Below, piece by piece: positions 27,457-36,473 of a DNA stretch of 64,000 nt. The notes beneath the pieces were generated by a model. It was not told where the DNA came from. It ran no database searches and was given only the letters and a program-made list of their open reading frames with translations. Made by a program: the position numbers and the translations under genes. The DNA lies in contig NZ_BMSK01000003.1 in NCBI RefSeq assembly GCF_014649115.1, positions 62,001-126,000 on the forward strand, written 5' to 3'. Position 1 is the first letter of the stretch. Every line of letters starts with the position of its first letter. The stretch is from Streptomyces eurythermus (GTDB taxonomy: Bacteria > Actinomycetota > Actinomycetes > Streptomycetales > Streptomycetaceae).

Positions 27457-28133
27457 CCCGTGTGCTCGTCGTCGAGGACGAGGAGTCCTTCTCCGACGCC
27501 CTGTCGTACATGCTCCGCAAGGAGGGCTTCGAGGTCGCCGTCGCGGCGACCGGTCCCGACGGTCTGGACGAGTTCGAGCGCAACGGCGCCGATCTGGTCC
27601 TCCTCGACCTGATGCTGCCGGGCCTGCCCGGCACCGAGGTCTGCCGCCAGCTGCGCGGCCGCTCCAACGTCCCCGTGATCATGGTGACCGCGAAGGACAG
27701 CGAGATCGACAAGGTCGTCGGTCTCGAAATAGGAGCCGACGACTACGTCACCAAGCCGTTCTCCTCCCGGGAGCTGGTCGCCCGCATCCGCGCGGTGCTG
27801 CGCCGGCGCGGTGAGCCGGAGGAGGTCGCCCCGGCCGCCCTGGAGGCGGGCCCGGTCCGCATGGACGTCGACCGCCACGTGGTCACCGTCGCCGGTTCCA
27901 AGGTCGACCTCCCGCTGAAGGAGTTCGACCTGCTGGAGATGCTGCTGCGCAACGCGGGCCGGGTGCTCACCCGCATGCAGCTCATCGACCGCGTCTGGGG
28001 CGCCGACTACGTGGGCGACACCAAGACGCTGGACGTCCACGTCAAGCGCCTGCGCGCCAAGATCGAGCCGGACCCGGGCGCGCCGCGCTACCTGGTGACG
28101 GTGCGCGGGCTGGGCTACAAGTTCGAGCCGTAG
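27453..28133 (+). CDS. phoP: Phosphate response regulator PhoP (RegX3-like, OmpR family)
   Basis: A 226-residue OmpR/PhoB-type regulator. The receiver (residues 1-115) has acidic residues in VLVVEDEESF, the phosphoacceptor Asp in LVLLDLMLPG, Thr in IMVTAKD and Lys in DDYVTKPFSS. The winged helix follows, with LLEMLLRNAGRVLTRMQLI and the recognition segment TKTLDVHVKRLRAKIE. It binds PHO boxes and links phosphate starvation to development and antibiotic production. The GTG start lies within the last codons of phoR and has CGGAGGT upstream. A bidirectional hairpin terminator follows. Confidence 0.96.
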   Translation: MTRVLVVEDEESFSDALSYMLRKEGFEVAVAATGPDGLDEFERNGADLVLLDLMLPGLPGTEVCRQLRGRSNVPVIMVTAKDSEIDKVVGLEIGADDYVTKPFSSRELVARIRAVLRRRGEPEEVAPAALEAGPVRMDVDRHVVTVAGSKVDLPLKEFDLLEMLLRNAGRVLTRMQLIDRVWGADYVGDTKTLDVHVKRLRAKIEPDPGAPRYLVTVRGLGYKFEP

Positions 28134-28155
28134 GCCGCGACGGGTACGCGGCTAT

Positions 28156-28197
28156 GCCGAAGGGCGGCACCCGGGATACGGGGTGCCGCCCTTCGGC
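28156..28197. terminator. Bidirectional terminator between phoP and the lipoprotein gene
   Basis: A perfect 17-bp stem (28156-28172 with 28181-28197) and an 8-nt loop sit between convergent genes. This is typical of strong Streptomyces factor-independent terminators lacking a U-run. Confidence 0.8.
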
Positions 28198-28257
28198 GTC
28201 ACGTCGGCTCGGCGGTGGCCTTGCGGCGGCCGTCGGCTCGGCGTGTGTCTACGACGG

Positions 28258-28962
28258 TCAGTGACCGGCGGCCGACTGCGAGGCCGAGTCGCTCGGGGTG
28301 ACGGCCTCACCGGAGGCGCTGCCCGACGGGGTCGGCTCGCCGCTCTTCACCGGCTCGCCGCCCTTCTCGGGCTTGCCGCTCACCGACGGGTTCGCGCCCG
28401 GCGCGCCGGACTTGGACGCCGAGGCCGGCGCCGACGCCTTGCCGGACGGGACCTCGGACGGACCCCACTTGTCGAAGTAGCTGGTGGCCGGGACCACGAA
28501 GGCGCTCAGGCTCACCTTGCCGGTCTTGCTGAAGGTGAAGGTGACCTTCTGGGCGTCGCCGTCCTTGACGGCCTCGCGGCCGCTGGGCAGCGTCGCGGTG
28601 GCGTTGCCCTTGCCGCCCAGGACCAGCGAGCCGCCCGCGGGGACGGTCACGTTCTTGCCCTTGGCCGGCTTCAGGTCGGCGGACGTGCCGCTGCCCTCGA
28701 GGGTCACGGACTCCAGGGTCTCGGCGGTGTCGCCCGAGTTGAAGAAGGTCGCGGAGATCACCGCGGGACCCGTCGACTTCAGGTCGGGCTGGGTGATGAC
28801 CAAGGCGTTCTGGATCTTGATGGCGCCGACGCTGGTCGCCGCGTTGTCCGGCTTGATCTCCAGGGTCTGTGAGTCATTGCCGGCGCCGCAGGCGGCGAGC
28901 GAGGCGATCGAGAATGCGATGGCGGAGGCGGCGAGGGCGCCGCGTCGAAGGCTGCTGCTCAC
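28258..28962 (-). CDS. Secreted lipoprotein with DUF461/PCu(A)C-like domain
   Basis: A 234-residue lipoprotein. It has a signal peptide with lipobox (SIASLAAC, lipidated Cys near residue 25). A beta-rich domain of about 130 residues follows (GAIKIQNALVITQP, TFFNSGDTAETLESVTLEG, PAGGSLVLGGKGN), resembling PCu(A)C/DUF461 copper-chaperone-like folds. The Met/His copper ligands of true PCuAC are not obvious. The C-terminal 65 residues are a Ser/Gly/Pro/Glu linker. It is convergent with phoP, and its promoter faces the long intergenic region before carD. Confidence 0.72.
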   Translation of the reverse strand: MSSSLRRGALAASAIAFSIASLAACGAGNDSQTLEIKPDNAATSVGAIKIQNALVITQPDLKSTGPAVISATFFNSGDTAETLESVTLEGSGTSADLKPAKGKNVTVPAGGSLVLGGKGNATATLPSGREAVKDGDAQKVTFTFSKTGKVSLSAFVVPATSYFDKWGPSEVPSGKASAPASASKSGAPGANPSVSGKPEKGGEPVKSGEPTPSGSASGEAVTPSDSASQSAAGH

Positions 28963-29577
28963 GGCGGCGGCAACTCCTTGAACGCGCGGGCGGCTCCCCT
29001 TATAAAGCCGCCCTAAGTGTCTGTCAGCGGCCTTAGGCTACCGAGCCGTTCCCGGGCCACCGCACCCGACCCTCCCCCAAGCACCGTCCATCCCTCCAGG
29101 TGGGGGTACCCCGGCGGGCACAAGTGACCTGCCGGTCACATTGGGAAGGCGCTCGTCTGCCATTCGTATAACGCGACGGTGCGCGCCTCTCGGCGACCGT
29201 CGCGAAATTTCCGTGATGGAATGCGCCGCGCCCCCGAAATTGATCACGGCGCGCCCGTCCGGGGACCGGTGATCAATTTCGGATTCGTCTCACATCCACC
29301 TGTGGGCACCGAACGGAGTAGCGGAAGTCGCACTCCCGAGGGCGGACAAACCGGGATGTTCTGCCACTTGGAGTGGCCTCCCGGGGCGTGTAACGTACGC
29401 GTTTCACCTCGCCCGGAGAGCCCCTCCGACCTGCGAATACCCGCTTCCGTGAGGCCCTCGCAGCACGTCCCGGTTGCTGTTGTCAAGCCCTGAGATATGC
29501 CCTGACCTGCGAAAACGCCATTCAGAAGACGCCGTATCCGTGTTACCCTGGATAGCCACGGAAGGGGTACCTGTCAC
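28963..29577. other. 615-bp intergenic region between the lipoprotein gene and carD
   Basis: No gene is supported here. Contents seen: a long AT-rich inverted repeat (29234-29282, listed separately), and a CCACT-TGG-AGTGG palindrome at 29364-29376. There is also a possible promoter for carD with TTGGAG (29368-29373), a 17-nt spacer and TAACGT (29391-29396), about 180 bp before the carD start. The length suggests several regulatory inputs or a small RNA, but nothing specific can be claimed. Confidence 0.4.
29234..29282. repeat. 14-bp perfect inverted repeat upstream of carD
   Basis: CCGAAATTGATCAC (29234-29247) and its exact reverse complement GTGATCAATTTCGG (29269-29282) flank a 21-nt GC-rich spacer. 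The arms are far more AT-rich than their surroundings. There is no coding overlap. It could be an RNA hairpin or a two-site operator. Confidence 0.65.
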
Positions 29578-30060
29578 ATGACGTTCAAGGTTGGCGACAC
29601 CGTGGTCTATCCCCATCACGGGGCCGCGCTGATCGAGGCTATCGAAACTCGCCAGATCAAAGGCGTGGACAAGACCTACTTGGTGCTGAAGGTCGCCCAG
29701 GGTGACCTGACGGTACGTGTGCCAGCGGACAATGCGGAGTTCGTCGGCGTGCGTGATGTGGTCGGTCAGGACGGACTGGACCGGGTCTTCGAGGTGCTGC
29801 GCGCGCCGTATGCCGAGGAGCCCACGAACTGGTCCCGTCGCTACAAGGCAAACCTGGAGAAGCTCGCCTCCGGCGATGTCATCAAGGTCGCGGAGGTCGT
29901 GCGCGACCTGTGGCGTCGCGAGCGGGAGCGCGGACTGTCCGCCGGTGAGAAGCGCATGCTCGCCAAGGCCCGCCAGATCCTGGTGAGCGAGCTGGCGCTC
30001 GCGGAGAACACGAACGAGGACAAGGCCGAGGCCCTGCTCGACGAGGTGCTCGCCTCCTGA
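29578..30060 (+). CDS. carD: CarD family RNA-polymerase-binding transcription regulator
   Basis: A 160-residue protein. The N-terminal Tudor-like RNA-polymerase interaction domain (residues 1-55, [20 protein letters not shown] and [18 protein letters not shown]) is followed by a helical DNA-binding domain with the promoter-wedge Trp region ([17 protein letters not shown]). CarD binds the polymerase beta subunit and stabilises open promoter complexes at rRNA and many housekeeping promoters. It is the first gene before ispD-ispF, a widely conserved actinobacterial order. The length is normal. Confidence 0.95.
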   Translation: MTFKVGDTVVYPHHGAALIEAIETRQIKGVDKTYLVLKVAQGDLTVRVPADNAEFVGVRDVVGQDGLDRVFEVLRAPYAEEPTNWSRRYKANLEKLASGDVIKVAEVVRDLWRRERERGLSAGEKRMLAKARQILVSELALAENTNEDKAEALLDEVLAS

Positions 30061-30339
30061 CGCGCAGAGGCAGCGAACCATCGCTTCCGGCACGCCCAGC
30101 ACAGCAGTGAAATGCCGCGGTGCCCGTTGACACTGACCCTGTCGCCGGGCGCTGCGGCATGTTCGTCCCTGCGGGGCGCACCCCGGGAAGCCTGTGGTTC
30201 GACCCCCCGATACTCGGCGTGCCGGGCCCGGGCGGAAGGCTCGACCAGGGTCACGGAAAGGGTCCGGTCAAGGCGTCGCGCCCGGCACTCCTGAAGGCCA
30301 TACCCACGTAGGTCGAGCACACAAACCTGACAGGAACCG

Positions 30340-31092
30340 ATGTCTGACGAATCGCGCCCCACGCCCGCGCAGACCCCCGTCGCCGCCGTGATTCCCGCCG
30401 CCGGCCGGGGCGTGCGCCTCGGTCCGGGCGCCCCCAAGGCGCTCCGCGCGCTGAGCGGCACGCCCATGCTCATCCACGCGGTCCGCGCCCTCGCCGCGTC
30501 CCGCCATGTCTCCCTGGTGATCGTGGTGGCCCCGCCGGACGGCGCCGCCGAGGTCAAGTCCCTGCTCGACGCGCACGCGCTGCCCGAGAGGACGGACTTC
30601 CTGGTCGTCCCCGGCGGCGAGTCCCGGCAGGAGTCGGTCCGGCTCGGCCTTGACGCCCTGCCGCCGCAGTACGGCGTCGTCCTGGTCCACGACGCGGCCC
30701 GCCCGCTGGTCCCGGTCGAGACGGTCGACGCGGTCGTGGAGGCCGTACGCGACGGCGCCCCCGCCGTGGTGCCCGCGCTGCCGCTGGCCGACACGGTCAA
30801 GGAGGTCGAGCCCGCCGCCGCGGCCGGCGACCCGGAGCCGGTCGTCGCCACCCCCGAGCGGGCCCGGCTGCGCGCCGTCCAGACCCCGCAGGGCTTCGAC
30901 CGGGCGGCCCTGGTCCGCGCCCACGAGACCGTCACCGAGAACGTCACCGACGACGCGAGCATGGTCGAGCAGCTGGGCCTCACGGTCGTGGCCGTCCCCG
31001 GCCACGAGGAGGCCTTCAAGGTCACCCGCCCGCTGGACCTGGTCCTCGCCGAGGCGGTACTGGCCCGCAGGAGGCTCACCGATGGCTTCTGA
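30340..31092 (+). CDS. ispD: 2-C-methyl-D-erythritol 4-phosphate cytidylyltransferase
   Basis: A 250-residue enzyme that transfers CMP from CTP to MEP, the third step of the non-mevalonate isoprenoid pathway. The Gly-rich CTP-binding loop [19 protein letters not shown] is near residue 15. [28 protein letters not shown] and LQTPQGFD-type segments (here [13 protein letters not shown]) are all in place. The stop overlaps the start of ispF by 11 bp, so the two are co-translated. Confidence 0.95.
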   Translation: MSDESRPTPAQTPVAAVIPAAGRGVRLGPGAPKALRALSGTPMLIHAVRALAASRHVSLVIVVAPPDGAAEVKSLLDAHALPERTDFLVVPGGESRQESVRLGLDALPPQYGVVLVHDAARPLVPVETVDAVVEAVRDGAPAVVPALPLADTVKEVEPAAAAGDPEPVVATPERARLRAVQTPQGFDRAALVRAHETVTENVTDDASMVEQLGLTVVAVPGHEEAFKVTRPLDLVLAEAVLARRRLTDGF

Positions 31093-31576
31093 GGCACCGC
31101 CGCTTCCCCAGGTCGGCATCGGCACCGACATCCACGCCTTCGAGGAGGGCCGCGAGCTGTGGTGCGCGGGCCTGAAGTGGGAGGGCGAGGGACCCGGACT
31201 GGCCGGCCACTCCGACGCCGACGTGGTCGCCCACGCGGCCTGCAACGCGCTGTTCTCCGCCGCCGGGCTCGGTGACCTCGGGCAGCACTTCGGCACCGGC
31301 CGCCCCGAGTGGTCCGGCGCCTCCGGCGTCACCCTGCTCACCGAGGCCGCCCGGATCGTGCGCGCGGCCGGCTTCGCCGTCGGCAACATCGCCGTACAGG
31401 TGATCGGCCCCCGCCCGAAGATCGGCAAGCGCCGCGACGAGGCCCAGAAGATCCTCTCCGAGGCGGCCGGCGCCCCCGTGTCGGTGTCCGGCGCCACCAC
31501 CGACGGCCTGGGCTTCCCCGGCCGGGACGAGGGACTGATGGCGGTGGCGACGGCCCTGGTGGTGCGGGTGCGCTGA
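31082..31576 (+). CDS. ispF: 2-C-methyl-D-erythritol 2,4-cyclodiphosphate synthase
   Basis: A 164-residue trimeric zinc enzyme that cyclises CDP-ME-2-phosphate with loss of CMP. Metal ligands are visible in GIGTDIHAF (Asp and His) and [16 protein letters not shown]-type and substrate motifs appear as [10 protein letters not shown], and the C-terminus [19 protein letters not shown] is typical. GGAGG precedes the ATG, which lies inside the end of ispD. Confidence 0.95.
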   Translation: MASEAPPLPQVGIGTDIHAFEEGRELWCAGLKWEGEGPGLAGHSDADVVAHAACNALFSAAGLGDLGQHFGTGRPEWSGASGVTLLTEAARIVRAAGFAVGNIAVQVIGPRPKIGKRRDEAQKILSEAAGAPVSVSGATTDGLGFPGRDEGLMAVATALVVRVR

Positions 31577-31632
31577 CGGCGTGCCAGGGTACCCTCACGA
31601 TCACCAGTCATCCCTGGACTCGGAGGGTACCC

Positions 31633-32037
31633 ATGTCCGCCGCACTGTCCGACCGGCTCAAGTCCGTCCTCGACGACAAGGTGTTCATCGTCGTCGGCAC
31701 CCTCCAGCCCGACGGCAGCCCCCAGCTGTCCCCGGTCTGGGTGAAGCGCGACGGTGACGACCTCCTCTTCTCCACCACGGTCGACCGCCGCAAGTACCTG
31801 AACATCGAGCGCGACCCCCGGGTGACCGTCGTCGTCCTGAACCCCGGGTCCCCGTACGAGTACGCCGAGATCCGCGGCACCGCCGAGATGACGACCGAGG
31901 GCGGCGCGGAGCTCATCGACGAACTCAGCCGCAAGTACACCGGCAAGGATTACGCCGACTTCAACCCGGCGTCGAAGGACGACGCCCAGCGGGTCGTCGT
32001 ACGGATCACGCCGCGCAAGGTCGTCGGATCGCTCTGA
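31633..32037 (+). CDS. PPOX-class flavin/F420-binding oxidoreductase
   Basis: A 134-residue split-barrel protein of the pyridoxamine-5'-phosphate-oxidase-like family: FIVVGTLQPDGSPQLSPVWVK, LLFSTTVDRRKYLNIERDPRV and YAEIRGTAEMTTEGG. In actinomycetes such short members often bind F420 rather than FMN; which one applies here cannot be told from the sequence. CGGAGGG precedes the ATG. A hairpin at 32058-32080 separates it from cysS. Confidence 0.85.
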   Translation: MSAALSDRLKSVLDDKVFIVVGTLQPDGSPQLSPVWVKRDGDDLLFSTTVDRRKYLNIERDPRVTVVVLNPGSPYEYAEIRGTAEMTTEGGAELIDELSRKYTGKDYADFNPASKDDAQRVVVRITPRKVVGSL

Positions 32038-32057
32038 GAGGGAGTTCCGCCGGGTAA

Positions 32058-32080
32058 GGCGCATGGCATCGCCATGCGCC
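32058..32080. terminator. Short perfect hairpin before cysS (terminator or leader element)
   Basis: GGCGCATGGC (32058-32067), ATC, then GCCATGCGCC (32071-32080) form a 10-bp perfect stem with a 3-nt loop. It lies 20 bp after the PPOX gene and 15 bp before the cysS start. It could end the upstream transcript or sit in the cysS leader. No T-box features are present. Confidence 0.45.
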
Positions 32081-32095
32081 CACTACTCTGGAGTG

Positions 32096-33499
32096 GTGAC
32101 TATTCGCCTGTACGACACCAGCGCCCGGCAGATCCGTGACTTCACCCCGCTCAAGCCGGGCTGTGTCTCGATCTACCTGTGTGGCGCCACCGTGCAGGCG
32201 GCCCCGCACATCGGCCACATCCGCTCGGGCCTGAACTTCGACATCATGCGCCGCTGGTTCGCCTACCGCGGCTACGAGGTGACGTTCATCCGCAACGTCA
32301 CCGACATCGACGACAAGATCATCACCAAGAGCCACGAGCAGAACCGGCCCTGGTGGTCGATCGGCTACGAGAACGAGCGGGCGTTCAACGAGGGCTACAC
32401 CGCCCTCGGCTGCCTCCCGCCGACCTACGAGCCCCGCGCCACCGGTCACATCACCGAGATGACCGAGATGATGCGGGGCCTCATCGACCGCGGGCACGCC
32501 TACGCGGCCGACGGCAACGTCTACTTCGACGTCCGCTCCTTCCCCCAGTACCTGGAGCTGTCCCGGCAGGAGCTGGACAACCTGCTCCAGCCGTCCGGCG
32601 AGGGGGAGACCGGCAAGCGGGACCCGCGCGACTTCGCCCTGTGGAAGGCGGTCAAGCCCGGCGAGCCGAGCTGGCCGACCCCGTGGGGACCCGGTCGTCC
32701 CGGCTGGCACCTGGAATGTTCGGCGATGGCCCACAAGTACCTGGGCAGCGCCTTCGACATCCACGGCGGCGGTCTCGACCTGATCTTCCCGCACCACGAG
32801 AACGAGATCGCCCAGGCCAAGGCCTACGGCGACGAGTTCGCCCGGTACTGGGTGCACAACGCCTGGGTCACCATGGCCGGCGACAAGATGTCCAAGTCGC
32901 TCGGCAACAGCGTCCTGGTCAGCGAGATGGTCAAGCAGTGGCGCCCGATCGTGCTGCGCTACTACCTGGGCACCCCGCACTACCGCTCGATGATCGAGTA
33001 CAGCGAGGAGTCCCTGCGCGAGGCCGAGTCCGCGTTCGCGCGGATCGAGGGCTTCGTCCAGCGGGTCACCGAGCTGGCCGGCAAGACCGTCGAGCCGGCC
33101 GCCGAGGTCCCGCCCGCCTTCGCCGAGGCGATGGACGACGACCTGGGCGTCCCGCAGGCCCTCGCCGTCGTGCACACCACCGTCCGGCAGGGCAACAGCG
33201 CCCTCGCCGCCGACGACAAGGACGCCGCCGTCGCCCGGCTCGCCGAGGTGCGGGCCATGCTCGGCGTCCTCGGGCTCGACCCGCTCGACGCCCACTGGGC
33301 CGGCGAGAGCGGCGACCGGGGCGAGGACCTCCAGGGCGTGGTCGACAGCCTCGTCCGCCTGGTCCTCGACCAGCGCGAGTCGGCCCGCGCCCGCAAGGAC
33401 TGGGCCACCGCCGACGCCATCCGCGACCAGCTCAAGGAGTCCGGGCTGGTCATCGAGGACAGCCCCCAGGGCCCGCGCTGGAGCCTCGGCGCGCGCTGA
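32096..33499 (+). CDS. cysS: Cysteinyl-tRNA synthetase
   Basis: A 467-residue class I synthetase charging tRNA-Cys. The HIGH motif is APHIGHIRSG near residue 38 and the KMSKS motif is GDKMSKSLGNS. Zinc ligands are Cys in IYLCGATVQ, Cys in HLECSAM, and His and Glu in FPHHENEIAQ. The helical anticodon-binding end (RKDWATADAIRDQLKESG) is complete. The GTG at 32096 was preferred because the conserved N-terminus TIRLYDTSARQIRDF follows directly; an in-frame ATG further upstream falls inside the hairpin at 32058-32080. Confidence 0.95.
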   Translation: MTIRLYDTSARQIRDFTPLKPGCVSIYLCGATVQAAPHIGHIRSGLNFDIMRRWFAYRGYEVTFIRNVTDIDDKIITKSHEQNRPWWSIGYENERAFNEGYTALGCLPPTYEPRATGHITEMTEMMRGLIDRGHAYAADGNVYFDVRSFPQYLELSRQELDNLLQPSGEGETGKRDPRDFALWKAVKPGEPSWPTPWGPGRPGWHLECSAMAHKYLGSAFDIHGGGLDLIFPHHENEIAQAKAYGDEFARYWVHNAWVTMAGDKMSKSLGNSVLVSEMVKQWRPIVLRYYLGTPHYRSMIEYSEESLREAESAFARIEGFVQRVTELAGKTVEPAAEVPPAFAEAMDDDLGVPQALAVVHTTVRQGNSALAADDKDAAVARLAEVRAMLGVLGLDPLDAHWAGESGDRGEDLQGVVDSLVRLVLDQRESARARKDWATADAIRDQLKESGLVIEDSPQGPRWSLGAR

Positions 33500-33516
33500 C
33501 CCGCGACTGATCGACT

Positions 33517-33542
33517 GTGCCGCCCGGCCCTCCGGGCGGCAC
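33517..33542 (+). terminator. Terminator-like hairpin after cysS
   Basis: GTGCCGCCCGG (33517-33527) pairs perfectly with CCGGGCGGCAC (33532-33542) around CCCT. It lies 18 bp after the cysS stop and 46 bp before rlmB. Confidence 0.65.
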
Positions 33543-33587
33543 ACTGCATAAGACGTACGTACGACGCCTCACGGAGACAGGTAACTC

Positions 33588-34529
33588 ATGGCCGCGAACA
33601 ACCGCCGCATGTCCGGCAAGAAGGGCGCGCAGGTCGGCAGCGGCGGCAAGCGGCGCCGGGGCCTGGAAGGGAAGGGCCCGACCCCGCCCGCCGAGATGCG
33701 CAAGGGACACGCCAAGCAGCGCGCCGCCGCCGCCAAGGCCCGCCGCGCGCAGGTCCGGGCGCCGCAGCGCCGGGGTGCCGGCCGGTCGACCTCCGAACTG
33801 GTCGTCGGCCGCAACCCGGTGGTGGAGGCGCTCCGCGGGGGCGTCCCCGCCTCCACGCTCTACGTCCAGCAGTTCATCGACAACGACGAGCGCGTCCGCG
33901 AGGCCCTCCAGCTCGCCGCCGAGCGCGGCGGCATCAACCTGATGGAGGCCCCGCGTCCCGAGCTGGACCGCATGACCAACGGCCTCAACCACCAGGGCCT
34001 GGTCCTCCAGGTCCCGCCGTACGAGTACGCGCACCCCGAGGACCTCCTCGACGCCGCCGCCGAGGAGGGCGAGGACCCGCTGGTCGTCGCCCTGGACGGG
34101 GTCACCGACCCGCGCAACCTCGGCGCCGTCGTCCGCTCGGTCTCCGCCTTCGGCGGCCACGGCGTGATCGTCCCCGAGCGCCGCTCGGCCGGCATGACCG
34201 CGGGCGCCTGGAAGACCTCCGCCGGTACGGCGGCCCGGACGCCGGTCGCCCGTGCCACCAACCTCACCCGGATGCTGGAGGCCTACAAGAAGGCCGGCCT
34301 CACGGTGGTCGGCCTGGCGGCGGACGGCGAAGTCGAACTCGGCGACCTGGAGGCCCTCGCGGGCCCGGTGGCCATCGTGGTCGGCAGCGAGGGCAAGGGC
34401 CTGTCCCGCCTGGTCGGCGAGACCTGCGACTACCGCGTGCGCATCCCGATGCCGGGCGGCGCGGAGTCGCTCAACGCGGGCGTGGCGGCCGGGATCGTGC
34501 TCTACGAGGCCGCGCGCAGGCGGAGCTGA
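33588..34529 (+). CDS. rlmB: 23S rRNA (guanosine-2'-O)-methyltransferase RlmB / SpoU family
   Basis: A 313-residue enzyme. A basic disordered extension (residues 1-65, rich in Lys/Arg/Ala, RNA-binding) is followed by a SpoU substrate-binding domain ([24 protein letters not shown]). The knotted SPOUT methyltransferase core contains [34 protein letters not shown] and the SAM-knot motif [19 protein letters not shown]. It methylates a guanosine in the ribosomal peptidyl-transferase region; a TrmH-like resistance methylase is less likely. GGAGACAGG precedes the ATG. The cysS-rlmB order is conserved in actinobacteria. Confidence 0.92.
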   Translation: MAANNRRMSGKKGAQVGSGGKRRRGLEGKGPTPPAEMRKGHAKQRAAAAKARRAQVRAPQRRGAGRSTSELVVGRNPVVEALRGGVPASTLYVQQFIDNDERVREALQLAAERGGINLMEAPRPELDRMTNGLNHQGLVLQVPPYEYAHPEDLLDAAAEEGEDPLVVALDGVTDPRNLGAVVRSVSAFGGHGVIVPERRSAGMTAGAWKTSAGTAARTPVARATNLTRMLEAYKKAGLTVVGLAADGEVELGDLEALAGPVAIVVGSEGKGLSRLVGETCDYRVRIPMPGGAESLNAGVAAGIVLYEAARRRS

Positions 34530-34535
34530 CCGACG

Positions 34536-34568
34536 GCCCCGGACGGGCTGAACACCCGTCCAGGGCCT
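34536..34568 (+). terminator. Terminator after rlmB
   Basis: A 13-bp stem with one mismatch pairs 34536-34548 with 34556-34568 around a 7-nt loop, beginning 6 bp after the stop codon. Confidence 0.6.
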
Positions 34569-34679
34569 CACCCTTGCGGGGTGATTCGGGTGGCCGTACG
34601 GCGGTGGGCACGGCTTTGACGGGGTCCGGACACATCCGGGCGGTCAAAGCAGTGTCCTAACACCACGTCACTCGGTTAG

Positions 34680-36371
34680 ATGAGTGTGGACACCAGAACA
34701 CCCCGCACACCCACGGGGGACCGCTCGTCGGGTTTCGACGACGCTCCCGCGCTGAGCATGGTGAAGGTGCCGAGCGATCCGGCGCAGGTCATCGTCAATC
34801 ACGCCAGCTTCCGCGTGCAGTTGGGCGCGTCGGCGAAGGGCACCCAGTCCCCCCGGATCACCCGGCATCTGCACGCCACCGGCCAGGAGACCGCCCGCAA
34901 GCCGGTCCTGGGCACGGCGGGCCGGGCGGCCGACGCCGCCGGCCGCCGCCGCCCCGTCGTCTGGAGCGGCCGGTCGGCCCCCGACGACACCGGCGCCCAC
35001 CGGCTCCTCCAGGCCGTGCGGGGCAGCAGCGTCCGCCACGCCGACGAGCCCGAGGCCGGCGCCACCCAGGTCATCCCGCGCGTCCAGACCGGCTACGCCG
35101 ACACCCGCACCGGACTCGACCAGACCGTCGAGACCCCCGTCGTGGGCCACCAGCGCACCGCTCCCGACGCCGCCGGCGCCACCCGGCTGCTGCCGCACAT
35201 GCGCACGGTCACCGGCGCCTACGACCCCCCGGACGACCCCGAGGCCGACACCGGGCCGTACGAGACGTACCCGGCGGACCCCGGTCACGACGAGGACACC
35301 GACGACCCGCGGCCCTCCCGCCGCCAGGGCGACGACCCGTCCCGGCACGCCTACTACCCCGGCCGCCGGATGAACCTGGGCGTGGTCCTGCTCCCGCTGC
35401 GGATCTTCCTGGGCTTCATCTCCATCTACGCCGGCATGGGCAAGCTGTGCGACCCCGTCTACTTCGACGGCGGCGAGCGCGGCTCCATGGTGAAGTGGCT
35501 CAACACCCTGCACCCGTGGGACGTGGCCGAGCCGCTGCGCCAGTTCGCCCTCCAGCACCCGGTCGGCTCCGGCCTGGTGATCGCCTTCCTCCAGGTCGTC
35601 GTCGGCGTCCTGACCATCCTGGGCTGCTGGCAGCGCGTGGCCGCGGTCGTCGGCGCGCTGCTCTCGGCCTCGCTGATCGTCACCGTCAGCTGGAAGACGG
35701 TCCCGGCCTACGACGCCCCGGACATCATCTACCTGGCCGCCTGGTCCCCGCTGATCATCGCCGGCGCCCCCGTGTACTCCGTGGACGGCCGGCTCGCGGG
35801 CAGCGCCTGGCGGCGGCTCGGCCCGCGCTCCGACATCTGGGAGCTGCGCCGCTACGTGCTGCGCCGGGGCGCGCTGATCACGGCGGTCACCGTCGGCCTG
35901 ACCCTGCTGATCGGCTCCCTGCTGGGCGGCGCGGTCCGGGACTCCGGGCGCGTGGTCGTCCCCGGCCCCGGCGAGGCCCCCCGCAACCACCTGCCCGGCT
36001 CCCCGCTGCCGCAGGAGCCCGGCAAGCGGCCCAAGAAGACCGCGTCGCCCTCGGCCGCGCCGACGGAGGGCGCCACGGCCGGCACGAGCCCGTCCGGAGC
36101 GGCGACCCCGTCCGGCACCAGCCGTGCCACCGCCGGTGCCACCACCGCGGCCCCGACCCAGACCACGGGCACCACGGGCCAGGTCCCGCCCCGCCGGTCC
36201 GCGCCGACGGGCGGCGCCCCCAGCACCACGGCGGGCCCGACCAGCACGGGCGGTACGACCGGCACCGGCGGCACGACGTCGACCGGCGGCGGCACCACCG
36301 GCAGCACGTCGGACGGCGGCGGCAGCACGGCCACCGGCCAGCCGGGCCTGGTGGGCGGCCTGCTGGGCTGA
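34680..36371 (+). CDS. DoxX family membrane protein with long disordered ends
   Basis: A 563-residue protein. Residues 1-220 are cytoplasmic and low-complexity, with an Asp/Pro/Thr-rich acidic stretch. A DoxX-type membrane domain follows (about 225-370): LGVVLLPLRIFLGFISIYAGMGKL, LQVVVGVLTILGCWQRVAAVV and AAWSPLIIAG mark its helices. A further transmembrane helix (about 395-420) precedes an extracellular Thr/Ser/Gly/Pro tail of about 145 residues with TTGTGGTTSTGGG-type repeats. DoxX proteins are quinone-linked or thiosulfate-related membrane proteins; the activity here is unknown. No ribosome site is visible before the ATG. Confidence 0.78.
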   Translation: MSVDTRTPRTPTGDRSSGFDDAPALSMVKVPSDPAQVIVNHASFRVQLGASAKGTQSPRITRHLHATGQETARKPVLGTAGRAADAAGRRRPVVWSGRSAPDDTGAHRLLQAVRGSSVRHADEPEAGATQVIPRVQTGYADTRTGLDQTVETPVVGHQRTAPDAAGATRLLPHMRTVTGAYDPPDDPEADTGPYETYPADPGHDEDTDDPRPSRRQGDDPSRHAYYPGRRMNLGVVLLPLRIFLGFISIYAGMGKLCDPVYFDGGERGSMVKWLNTLHPWDVAEPLRQFALQHPVGSGLVIAFLQVVVGVLTILGCWQRVAAVVGALLSASLIVTVSWKTVPAYDAPDIIYLAAWSPLIIAGAPVYSVDGRLAGSAWRRLGPRSDIWELRRYVLRRGALITAVTVGLTLLIGSLLGGAVRDSGRVVVPGPGEAPRNHLPGSPLPQEPGKRPKKTASPSAAPTEGATAGTSPSGAATPSGTSRATAGATTAAPTQTTGTTGQVPPRRSAPTGGAPSTTAGPTSTGGTTGTGGTTSTGGGTTGSTSDGGGSTATGQPGLVGGLLG

Positions 36372-36380
36372 CGGAAACGC

Positions 36381-36419
36381 CGAAGGGGCCCTGTACCGGG
36401 GAGGTACAGGGCCCCTTCG
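36381..36419. terminator. Bidirectional terminator between doxX-like and nucleotidyltransferase genes
   Basis: A perfect 17-bp stem (36381-36397 with 36403-36419) and a 5-nt loop lie between convergent genes. Confidence 0.8.
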
Positions 36420-36473
36420 CCGTACGGGTCCAGCGGTTCGGCGTACGGCCTGCCGGCTGGTGCCGCCGGCGGT

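Noticed and set aside
32058..32095. T-box riboswitch before cysS
   Set aside because: Only a 10-bp hairpin is present. There is no T-box sequence, specifier loop or leader long enough.
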